The notes under the pieces were generated by a model, which did no database searches, had not been told where the DNA came from, and was given only the letters and a program-made list of their open reading frames with translations. The position numbers and the translations under genes are program-made. Shown here in pieces: positions 32,260-39,549 of a DNA stretch of 55,818 nucleotides (position 1 is the first letter of the stretch; every line of letters begins with the position of its first letter). Origin of the DNA: Saprospirales bacterium (lineage in GTDB: Bacteria > Bacteroidota > Bacteroidia > Chitinophagales > Saprospiraceae); NCBI GenBank assembly GCA_016703765.1, contig JADJBL010000026.1, positions 1-55,818 of the forward strand, in the 5' to 3' direction.

Positions 32260-32289
32260 ATATTTTTTTGACCGGGGAAAACGCGAGAA

Positions 32290-32509
32290 ATTCAACCGCA
32301 TTGCGGTTGCCTATACTTTTCGCTTTTGGCCCCCGATTGCATCGGGGGCTATGAATATGAAACCCTTTCAGGGTTTATTTCGATTGTCCTTTTCAAGGTT
32401 GCTTTATCGCTTTTTGTGCAAACAACCCGATCAACCCCAAAGGGGTTTCATATTCATAGCCCCGGATGAAATCCAGAGTTTTAAAAAAGCAACCGCAGAG
32501 CGGTTGAAT
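32290..32509. repeat. 220-bp inverted composite of palindromic modules (BIME- or MITE-like)
   Basis: The outer ends are inverted copies of a 21-bp palindrome (ATTCAACCGC...GCGGTTGC at 32290-32310 and its reverse at 32489-32509; 19 of 21 match). The inner modules are inverted copies of a 21-bp identical word, GGGGCTATGAATATGAAACC (32345-32365) and its reverse complement at 32443-32463. Each inner copy is followed by a small hairpin (AAACCC/GGGTTT, AACCCC/GGGGTT). Copy 1 also carries CCCCCGAT-TGC-ATCGGGGG (32330-32348). The sequence between modules is not conserved. It fills the divergent spacer between the tRNA-Leu and ddl promoters. Confidence 0.8.
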
Positions 32510-32568
32510 AATCCCCCCAAATGTCAAATAAATGTTTTTATCGAAAACCTGGTCGTTTTCCCATCGGG

Positions 32569-32600
32569 TTGAATCGACTCCCAAAATTTCCCTACCTTTG
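32569..32600 (+). promoter_or_regulatory. Predicted promoter of the ddl-PASTA operon
   Basis: TACCTTTG at 32593-32600 matches TAnnTTTG exactly. A TTG at 32569-32571 lies 21 nt upstream as a weak -33. The ligase start codon is 33 nt downstream of the -7 box. Confidence 0.65.
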
Positions 32601-32632
32601 TCCAAACCTTTCAAAGTCGAGCTCGGAGCGGT

Positions 32633-35326
32633 ATGATCAAAGTCGGTATTTTTTTCGGGGGGCCATCCCGGGAGCGCGAAATTTCCTTTGCCGGAGGCCG
32701 GACCGTCTACGACAACCTGGACAAATCCCTTTTCAAACCCGTTCCCCTTTTTGTGGATAGCTACCGGCAATTGATCCTGCTGGAATGGCCCTATCTGTAC
32801 AAGGGCACCATCCGCGATTTTTACCCGCCGGTCGATGCGCTTCCTTCTTCTCCCAATGAATTTCAGATCTACCTCGAAAGCCTGGGGCCGCTGACTCCCG
32901 AAGAGCGCGATATGCTGATCGCCCGGGTGGGCCGCAGGGTTGCTTTGGAGGAACTCCCCGGCCTGATCGACGTAGCCTTTCTCGCTTTGCACGGGGAGTA
33001 CGGCGAAGACGGACAGTTGCAGGGGCTTCTGGAGAGCCTTCAGATCCCGTATACCGGCAGCGGCATACGGGCTTGCTCGATCGGCATCGACAAGGCTTTC
33101 CAGAAAAAGATCATGGAAGCGGGGGGCTTCGCCTGCCCGGAAGTGGAAGTGCTGAGCAGGGCCGAATGGCTCCGCAGCAAACCACAACTCCTTTTCGACC
33201 AATTAAAGAAGAAAACGGGCTTCCCCATGGTTATCCGGCCCGCCAACCAGGGCTCTTCGATCGGGGTGTCCATCCTGCCCGAAAGCGCGGGATTGGAAGG
33301 CTTCGTCAAAGCCGTCAACCGGGCCCTTTTCCGCGGAGAGATCACCCTCCGCCAATGGCAGGAGCTCGATTGGGAAGGAAAAGTGAGCTACCTCCGCGAA
33401 TTGACCGATATCCGCGACGGCCTGGGCTTTCCCATCCAGATAAACGACCACACCTTTTACCATCCGGAAGAGCTGCTTAGCTGGCTGGAAAATCATTTCA
33501 ACCACCCACAGGCCGGCGCTGTTTTTCTCGAAAGCTACCTCGGCGAGCAGGAGCTCATCGTCGAGTCTTTTATACGCGGAAAAGAGTTCTCCTGTATCGT
33601 GGTCCGCACGGAAGACGGCCGGGCCGTAGCCCTGCCTCCAACGGAGATCATCAAGAGCGGAAATCTGTTCGATTACCGGTCCAAATACCTGCCAGGCCTC
33701 TCCCGCAAACAGACCCCGATCCTGCTGCACGACGAGCAGATCCAGGCCATCCGGCGGGAATGCGAGCGGCTCTTTTTCTATCTCGGCTTCCAGACCTACG
33801 CGCGGATCGACGGTTTTATGACCCCGGAAGGCGCCATTCTCCTCAACGATCCGAATACCACTTCGGGGATGTTGCCCTCGTCCTTCTTTTTCCACCAGGC
33901 GGCCGAGATCGGGCTTTCGCCCTCCCAATTTTTGACCTATATCATCCGGATCTCCATCCAGGAGCGGCTCTGGCAGGCCAAGGAACGCCCTCCCTACGCC
34001 GGATTGCTCGCCCAGCTCGACCACGCCATCGACAACCTGCACAAGGAGGCCCGGGCAAAAAAACGGATCGCCGTCATCTTGGGCGGCTATTCCTTCGAGC
34101 GGCATATTTCGGTGGAAAGCGGGCGGAATATCTTCGAGAAACTGTCCAGTTCCGAAAAATACGAACCCATTCCGGTGTTTCTGGCCGAATCGCCCGGCGG
34201 GCACAAGCTGTACCAGATACCCGTCAACTTGCTGCTGAAGGACAACGCCGACGACATCCGCGACAAGATTGCCCATTTCCGCCGCCATCCGGTGGTAGAG
34301 CAGATCAAAGCCGAATGCTCGGGGCTCACCGGGAAATACGCCTCCGCCACCATGGTCTTCGAGCCTCGGGAATTGTCCTACGCCCAGCTCGCCGAACTGG
34401 TCGACGGCGTGTTCATCGCCTTGCACGGGCGCCCGGGCGAGGACGGTGAGGTGCAAAAAAGGCTGGAAGCGGTGGGCTTGCCGTACAACGGCTCCGGCCC
34501 GCAGTCCTCCCACATCACCATCAACAAATACGATACCCTTCAATTGCTCAAGCAGCACGGATTTACCGTCGCCGAGCAATTGTTGGCAGATAAGGCCGAG
34601 TGGCTGAGCAACCCGGAATCCCTTTTCCGAAAGGTGGAGCAAAGCTTTCAGTACCCCCTGGTCGCCAAGCCCGTGGACGACGGCTGCAGTTCGGCCGTCA
34701 AGGTGATCAAATCGCGGGCGCAAATGGAGGCTTACTTCGGGCTGTTGTTCCGGGAGCCGGGCACGGAAAACCTCGCCTTGCGCAAGATCCTCCTGCTCAA
34801 CGAAAAGGAGGAATTTCCCTTCAAGGAGCAGGCCCTGATCGAGACCCTGGTAACGGGTCAGGGGGCCCTGCATTTTCTCGAAGTGACGGGGGGCATGCTC
34901 ACCCACTTCGACGGAGAGCGGATCCGCTACGAGGTGTTCGAGCCCTCCGAGGCGCTCGCCAGCGGGGAGGTGCTTTCGCTGGAGGAGAAATTCCTGGCCG
35001 GCGAGGGGCAAAATATCACGCCCGCCCGATTTTCGCCCGATCCGTCCAAATATGCGTATATTGCCGCACAGGTAAAAAGGGACCTCGAACGGGCCGCCAG
35101 GCTGCTGAACGTGCAGGGCTACGCCCGGATCGACGCGTTTGTCCGGATCTATCCGGACGACAAGGTGGAGACCGTCATCATCGAGGTCAACTCCCTGCCC
35201 GGAATGACCCCGGCAACCTGTATTTACCATCAGGCCGCCATCAATGGTTACAAACCTTACGATTTCATTGATAAAATACTTGAATTCGGCTTCCATGAAA
35301 GAAAAGCTGGTACTGTGGTGGAATGA
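32633..35326 (+). CDS. ddl: Double-length D-alanine--D-alanine ligase (two fused ATP-grasp ligase copies)
   Basis: 897 residues, against about 300-360 for ordinary Ddl. Two complete ligase copies lie in tandem. Copy 1 (about 1-465) opens KVGIFFGGPSREREISFAGG and has LPYTGSGIRACSIGIDK, VIRPANQGSSIGVS and ARIDGF. Copy 2 (about 475-897) opens IAVILGGYSFERHISVESG and has LPYNGSGPQSSHITINK, VAKPVDDGCSSAVKV and ARIDAF. The Mg-binding end motif is canonical in copy 2 (EVNSLPGMTPAT), but copy 1 reads NDPNTTSGMLPSS, with Asp where Glu is usual. The reaction joins two D-alanines with ATP for peptidoglycan. Copy 1 may be a weaker or specialised site. It overlaps the PASTA gene by 32 bp. Confidence 0.9.
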   Translation: MIKVGIFFGGPSREREISFAGGRTVYDNLDKSLFKPVPLFVDSYRQLILLEWPYLYKGTIRDFYPPVDALPSSPNEFQIYLESLGPLTPEERDMLIARVGRRVALEELPGLIDVAFLALHGEYGEDGQLQGLLESLQIPYTGSGIRACSIGIDKAFQKKIMEAGGFACPEVEVLSRAEWLRSKPQLLFDQLKKKTGFPMVIRPANQGSSIGVSILPESAGLEGFVKAVNRALFRGEITLRQWQELDWEGKVSYLRELTDIRDGLGFPIQINDHTFYHPEELLSWLENHFNHPQAGAVFLESYLGEQELIVESFIRGKEFSCIVVRTEDGRAVALPPTEIIKSGNLFDYRSKYLPGLSRKQTPILLHDEQIQAIRRECERLFFYLGFQTYARIDGFMTPEGAILLNDPNTTSGMLPSSFFFHQAAEIGLSPSQFLTYIIRISIQERLWQAKERPPYAGLLAQLDHAIDNLHKEARAKKRIAVILGGYSFERHISVESGRNIFEKLSSSEKYEPIPVFLAESPGGHKLYQIPVNLLLKDNADDIRDKIAHFRRHPVVEQIKAECSGLTGKYASATMVFEPRELSYAQLAELVDGVFIALHGRPGEDGEVQKRLEAVGLPYNGSGPQSSHITINKYDTLQLLKQHGFTVAEQLLADKAEWLSNPESLFRKVEQSFQYPLVAKPVDDGCSSAVKVIKSRAQMEAYFGLLFREPGTENLALRKILLLNEKEEFPFKEQALIETLVTGQGALHFLEVTGGMLTHFDGERIRYEVFEPSEALASGEVLSLEEKFLAGEGQNITPARFSPDPSKYAYIAAQVKRDLERAARLLNVQGYARIDAFVRIYPDDKVETVIIEVNSLPGMTPATCIYHQAAINGYKPYDFIDKILEFGFHERKAGTVVE

Positions 35327-36170
35327 ACAGGCGTCGCCCCGCATCAAGGCCGCCTGGATGGAATTCCGCCTGTTTGTGACGAGTATGTTTTTCGTCAAGA
35401 ATTTCAGCGCCATGGTCGGCGCGGTCCTGCTCATCATCGGGCTCATTTTTTTATGGATGAAGTGCTATACCCATCATGGACAATCCGTTCAGGTACAGGA
35501 CTATACCAACATGACGCTGAAGGACGCCACCGCCAAGGCCAAAAGCCGGAGCTTCCGCATCCAGGTGGTCGACTCCATCTGGAGGGACGGCGTGGAGCCC
35601 AATATCGTGCTGGAGCAAAACCCCAAACCTTTCTCCCGCGTCAAGGAAAAGCGTACGATCTACCTCACCGTCACCAAAAATACGGCGGAGGAGGTCCTGC
35701 TCCCCACCCTGGTGGGCAATTACGACTATTATCAATACCAGAAAAAACTGATCAACAAAGGGATCTACACCACAATTAAAGAGCGGATATTCGACAACAA
35801 GCAGGCGGAAAACACCATTCTGCACCTGTTTTATAAGGACGAAAAGATCACCGAGTCCGGCCTGAAGAACGGGGTGCGCGTGCCGAAGGGTTCCACCCTC
35901 GAATTCGTCATCACCGAGCGCGGGGGCGGGAGCTTGCAGGTGCCCGATTTTACCTGCAAACAGCTGAGCGCCGCAGAGTTTCTCATCTCCACCCTCGAAC
36001 TAAACATCGGCAATATCAAGCCCGACGTCACGGTGACCGACCAGACCACGGCCTACGTGTACAACCAAAAACCCGACCCGGGGGAAACCATCCGGGTGGG
36101 TGAACAGATCGATCTGTATATCACGCAGGAGTTGCCGATGAATTGTCCTCCGGAGGGCGGGGGACGGTGA
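35295..36170 (+). CDS. Membrane-anchored PASTA-domain protein
   Basis: 291 residues from the ATG at 35295 (MKEKLVLWWNEQASPRIKAAW); a longer upstream reading would lie inside ddl, so this start is preferred. One transmembrane helix (FSAMVGAVLLIIGLIFLW) follows a short cytoplasmic segment. Three PASTA domains come next (DYTNMTLKDATAKAKSRSF..., LPTLVGNYDYYQYQKKLIN..., VPDFTCKQLSAAEFLISTL...), each ending in xNPxPxSRVKxxRTIxLxVT-like strands. PASTA domains bind peptidoglycan or muropeptides. There is no kinase domain. Overlap with the D-Ala ligase indicates translational coupling and a shared cell-wall role. Confidence 0.9.
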   Translation: MKEKLVLWWNEQASPRIKAAWMEFRLFVTSMFFVKNFSAMVGAVLLIIGLIFLWMKCYTHHGQSVQVQDYTNMTLKDATAKAKSRSFRIQVVDSIWRDGVEPNIVLEQNPKPFSRVKEKRTIYLTVTKNTAEEVLLPTLVGNYDYYQYQKKLINKGIYTTIKERIFDNKQAENTILHLFYKDEKITESGLKNGVRVPKGSTLEFVITERGGGSLQVPDFTCKQLSAAEFLISTLELNIGNIKPDVTVTDQTTAYVYNQKPDPGETIRVGEQIDLYITQELPMNCPPEGGGR

Positions 36171-36173
36171 ACG

Positions 36174-36238
36174 GCCCGCCTGCGCTAAAGCTTCGGGGCA
36201 GGGCTGGGGGGTCCGCCGAAGCTTTAGCGCAGGCGGGC
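36174..36238. repeat. 23-bp perfect inverted repeat
   Basis: Left arm 36174-36196 (GCCCGCCTGCGCTAAAGC then TTCGG) and right arm 36216-36238 are exact reverse complements with a 19-nt loop. The word family GCCTxCGCTAAAGCTTCGG is, from memory, common as an intergenic repeat in Bacteroidetes genomes; I could not search for it. It starts 4 bp after the PASTA stop and sits just before a separate U-tailed terminator. Confidence 0.85.
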
Positions 36239-36274
36239 AAGCAACAAAAGGTAAAAAGCATCGTTTTTTAGGCG

Positions 36275-36299
36275 AGCCAGATGGGGTCTGGCTTTTTTT
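36275..36299 (+). terminator. Rho-independent terminator of the ddl-PASTA operon
   Basis: AGCCAGA (36275-36281), loop TGGGG, TCTGGCT (36287-36293), then a T-run to 36299. It ends only about 12 bp before the next plus-strand start codon. Confidence 0.9.
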
Positions 36300-36311
36300 A
36301 TGAAGAGATAA

Positions 36312-38828
36312 ATGCAAACACACATGCGTTTTAGATACTTAGGCTTGCTGGCCTTTATTTTAGGATTTACAGGGGCGGTTTCCGCCCAAATTCATTTAGC
36401 GCCCAACACGGATAATGCGGTGCTGCGTCAGTATGCGCAAGAGGAGATCTCGCAATTGGGGATACCGGAGGAAGGGCCGGTTCGCACGAATGAGAACTGC
36501 CCGCCGGAGTTTTTCGGGACTTTCTTCGTATTGAAAGGCGATACCCTGACCATCCCGGTCGATACCACGGCTTTGGGGGGCGGCACGGCTGTCACCCTGG
36601 CGCTCGTCGATTGCGAGCCGGTTGATTTCGGAACGGTGACGCTGGAGGGCGACCAACTCGTCTACGTCGCCAATCCGGATGTGGACGGGGGCCTGGACAC
36701 GATTTGCGTGGATTTCTGCAAACCGGCCCTCCCCTGCCAGACCTTCAAATATCCCATCATCGTCAAGCGGGCCGGGCAGGTAATCAGCCCGGCGCCGGTG
36801 GTTTTGCAGGGCGAAGAGTTTCTGAATGAATACTGCCTCGACGACAGCGGGTTTCCCGGCGAGCTGGTCTGCAATTACTTCGACGACTGCCTCGACAGCT
36901 ACGACGGCGAGGGGCAACAGGGTTACTACTTCACCCAATATTCGCAGCCGGCCAATTGCTTTCGCTACAAGGCCAGCCGCTTTGCCGGCGACGACCTCGT
37001 CTGCGTGGTGCTCTGCGATGAATTTGCGGTATGCGACACCTTCCGGGTGACGTTTCGCATCCAGTCCGACACGCTGGGCTTGCCCTTTTTCGACGACTTT
37101 TCATACAATGGCCCTTTCCCCGCTTCGGCTTACTGGCTCGACCGGCATGCCTTTGTCAACAATACGATGGCCAAAAGCCCGCCTTCCGTGGGCATGGCTA
37201 CGCTCGACGGCCTGGGCAGCAACGGGCAACCCTACGGCAACCTGGGAAGCGCCGACCACCTGACTTCCAAATACATCGACCTGGGGAGTCCCTCCGGTTC
37301 CGTGTATCTGAAGTTTTATGTCACGCCAAAGGGTTACGGGTTGTATCCCAACGAGCCCGATTCGCTGCTGCTGGAATTCCGCAAACCCGACGGCCAATGG
37401 CAGCAGGTGGCCAATTTCGGGGGCCTGATCGACGATATACCGGTCGATTCCGTGCCTCCGTTTGTTTTCCAGAGCATCCAGGTCGACGACGAATATTTCT
37501 ACAAGGGCTTCCAGTTCCGCTTCCGGAACTTCGTGTCGCCGGTGGGCATTTACGACCTCTGGCATATCGACTACATATTCCTCAACGACCAGGAAGGCCC
37601 GGGAGATACCTTCGACGATATCGCCTTTACCCAACTGCCTCCTTCTTTTTTGAAAAATTATACCAGCATGCCCTGGTGGCATTTCGAGGGTTTTGTGGAG
37701 GAAGAACTGAGATCGGAACCGCTGGAATCCGGGTTTTTCAACCATTTCGCCGAAACGATCACCATCGCGGACTCGGATATCCTCCTCAGCGAAGCCATCA
37801 CCGGGACGATTTTCCCGGGCAGCGACAACGTGGTGGATGGGCCCGACGCCAACATTCCTTCAAAGGATCCCGTGACCAGATCCAAAGCCCTTCAGCCTTC
37901 CACGCTCGCAGGGTACAAGGCCCAGCTGCAAAGCGGATTTCCCGGCGCCGAAGAGGTAGATCTGCTCATGGAATACCGCCTGACGGTCAACTCCCAGCAG
38001 GCCCTGTTTTTCCGCAACGACACGGTGAGGCGCCACAATCGCTTCGAGGACTATTTCGCCTATGACGACGGCACAGCAGAGAGCTTCATTTTCTTCGCCA
38101 ATCCGCAGGCCGTAAGTCCTACCCTGGCTGTGAAATTTCACGCAAACGTGGCCGACACGCTCCGCGGGGTGCAATTTCACTTCCCCCATGTAAACGGCGA
38201 CGCGGAGAACCAGCTTTTCAACCTGAAGGTCTGGCTCGGCGATTACAACTCGGAGCCGGTGTACGAATACATTTTCAAGACTCCCTTATACGCCGACAGC
38301 AAATTCGACACCCTGCAGGGCTTTACGACTTACAAGCTGAAAGACATCCTCGGCGAGCTGACCCCGGTCGGACTGCCGGCGGGTTCGGATTTTTACATTG
38401 GATTCCAGCAGGTCACCATCACCAACTACGGCATACCCATCGGTTTTGACGTGAATAACGAGGCACAGCAAAACCTGTTCTACGACCTGGGCACGGGCTT
38501 CGAGCCCTTTCCTGCCGCTCTCCGCGGCGCGCCCTTGTTGAGAGCCATTGTCGGTTCGGAAACGCCCATCGATACCCGGGTAGAGGAACAACCCGACCGG
38601 GCTGCGGCCATTCGCTTGTTCCCAAACCCTAGTACGGGATGGGTACAGGTGGAAGGAGGAGCTCAGGCGGCATTCGGCCTGTACAATACGATGGGACAGC
38701 TTCTGCTCCGGGGCAGTCTGCAGGACGGTCGCCTGGATATGGGAGGTCTGCCCAACGGGCTTTACATCCTGAACATCCGGACGGAGGAAGGAATAAACTG
38801 GACTGGAAAGATCACCCTGGCCAGGTAG
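36312..38828 (+). CDS. Secreted protein with T9SS type A sorting domain, function unknown
   Basis: 838 residues; the second Met (36324, MRFRYLGLLAFILGFTGAVSA) gives the cleaner signal peptide. The N-terminal part holds two cysteine-rich segments (CEPVDFGTVTLEGDQLVYV, DTICVDFCKPALPC; CNYFDDCLDSYDGEG, CVVLCDEFAVCDTF). They are followed by a jelly-roll/MAM-like part (LPFFDDFSYNGPFPASAYW, SGSVYLKFYVTPKG) and a second jelly-roll-like part (YDDGTAESFIFFANPQ). The last ~75 residues are the sorting domain (IRLFPNPSTGWVQVEG to NWTGKITLAR). I do not recognise a catalytic motif. The start lies right behind a terminator, so its promoter must be very close or overlap it. It ends 1 bp from the convergent SPOR gene. 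Confidence 0.82.
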   Translation: MQTHMRFRYLGLLAFILGFTGAVSAQIHLAPNTDNAVLRQYAQEEISQLGIPEEGPVRTNENCPPEFFGTFFVLKGDTLTIPVDTTALGGGTAVTLALVDCEPVDFGTVTLEGDQLVYVANPDVDGGLDTICVDFCKPALPCQTFKYPIIVKRAGQVISPAPVVLQGEEFLNEYCLDDSGFPGELVCNYFDDCLDSYDGEGQQGYYFTQYSQPANCFRYKASRFAGDDLVCVVLCDEFAVCDTFRVTFRIQSDTLGLPFFDDFSYNGPFPASAYWLDRHAFVNNTMAKSPPSVGMATLDGLGSNGQPYGNLGSADHLTSKYIDLGSPSGSVYLKFYVTPKGYGLYPNEPDSLLLEFRKPDGQWQQVANFGGLIDDIPVDSVPPFVFQSIQVDDEYFYKGFQFRFRNFVSPVGIYDLWHIDYIFLNDQEGPGDTFDDIAFTQLPPSFLKNYTSMPWWHFEGFVEEELRSEPLESGFFNHFAETITIADSDILLSEAITGTIFPGSDNVVDGPDANIPSKDPVTRSKALQPSTLAGYKAQLQSGFPGAEEVDLLMEYRLTVNSQQALFFRNDTVRRHNRFEDYFAYDDGTAESFIFFANPQAVSPTLAVKFHANVADTLRGVQFHFPHVNGDAENQLFNLKVWLGDYNSEPVYEYIFKTPLYADSKFDTLQGFTTYKLKDILGELTPVGLPAGSDFYIGFQQVTITNYGIPIGFDVNNEAQQNLFYDLGTGFEPFPAALRGAPLLRAIVGSETPIDTRVEEQPDRAAAIRLFPNPSTGWVQVEGGAQAAFGLYNTMGQLLLRGSLQDGRLDMGGLPNGLYILNIRTEEGINWTGKITLAR

Positions 38829-38829
38829 T

Positions 38830-39483
38830 TTAGTTTTTCGCGCCGCTTCCGCGTTTCAGGTGGACGTATGCCTCCACCCCTTTTCCGCCCAGCTGGCTGA
38901 CCAGGGAGTTTGCATCGCTTTTGCTCTCAAAGCGCCCGACCAACACAGTGGCGTATTTCCCTTTATTGAACAAGGCTACCTGGGCATCTGAGAATCCCAG
39001 TTTTTGCAGGCGTTTGCTATAAGCCTCGGCGTTTGCCATCACGGTGAATGCGCCGGCGAGCACCAGAAAATCGCCGCCGCTGCTGCTCATCTCATCCACA
39101 TTGACGACTGGTTTTTCCACTTTGGGCGCAGGAGGAGGCGAGGTGGCCGGAGTGGTCGGCTTGGTCTCCGGAGTCGCAGGTTTGGTAACCGGGGGCTTGG
39201 ACTGGGACGGGGTGCTCGGATTGGTGGTTTCGGAGGCCGTATCTGCCAGAAAATCGAATTCGGCGGTGGTGTCTGTGGAGTAAGGGTCATCCGAGTAGTC
39301 ATCGCCCGTGGTGCCGTCGTCTTCGTAAAGAGATTCCTCCGTTTGCTGGGCCTCGTTCAGGGCATCCTTGCTCTTGAAGAGATCGGTAGTGCGGTACAGC
39401 AAAAACACGATTGCCGCAACACAAATGACCACTACAACAATGGTGAAAATGTCGAGTCTGGACATATATCCTTCGTTTTGCAC
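38830..39483 (-). CDS. SPOR-domain membrane protein
   Basis: 217 residues. One N-terminal transmembrane helix (LDIFTIVVVVICVAAIVFLLY), an acidic and then Pro/Thr-rich linker (about 60-140), and a C-terminal SPOR domain (about 145-217: DFLVLAGAFTVMANAEAYSKR, YATVLVGRFESKSDANSLV). SPOR domains bind denuded glycan strands of septal peptidoglycan, so a role at division or remodelling sites is likely. The ATG at 39465 (MSRLDIF) is an alternative start. It ends 1 bp from the convergent T9SS gene. Confidence 0.9.
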   Translation of the reverse strand: MQNEGYMSRLDIFTIVVVVICVAAIVFLLYRTTDLFKSKDALNEAQQTEESLYEDDGTTGDDYSDDPYSTDTTAEFDFLADTASETTNPSTPSQSKPPVTKPATPETKPTTPATSPPPAPKVEKPVVNVDEMSSSGGDFLVLAGAFTVMANAEAYSKRLQKLGFSDAQVALFNKGKYATVLVGRFESKSDANSLVSQLGGKGVEAYVHLKRGSGAKN

Positions 39484-39498
39484 GAAGGTATGAAAAAT

Positions 39499-39537
39499 TA
39501 TAATACGGGACCGGCCTGCGGCCGGTCCCGTATTATA
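39499..39537 (-). terminator. Very stable hairpin terminator behind the helicase gene
   Basis: 18-bp perfect stem: 39499-39516 (TATAATACGGGACCGGCC) pairs with 39520-39537, with a 3-nt loop TGC. On the minus strand it follows the helicase stop (39550) and is followed by AATTTTTC. It also lies just upstream of the SPOR gene, insulating it. Confidence 0.9.
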
Positions 39538-39549
39538 TTGATATTTTTT

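Noticed and set aside
33203..35446. Long minus-strand open frame opposite ddl
   Set aside because: Shadow frame; the plus strand encodes two unmistakable ligase copies.
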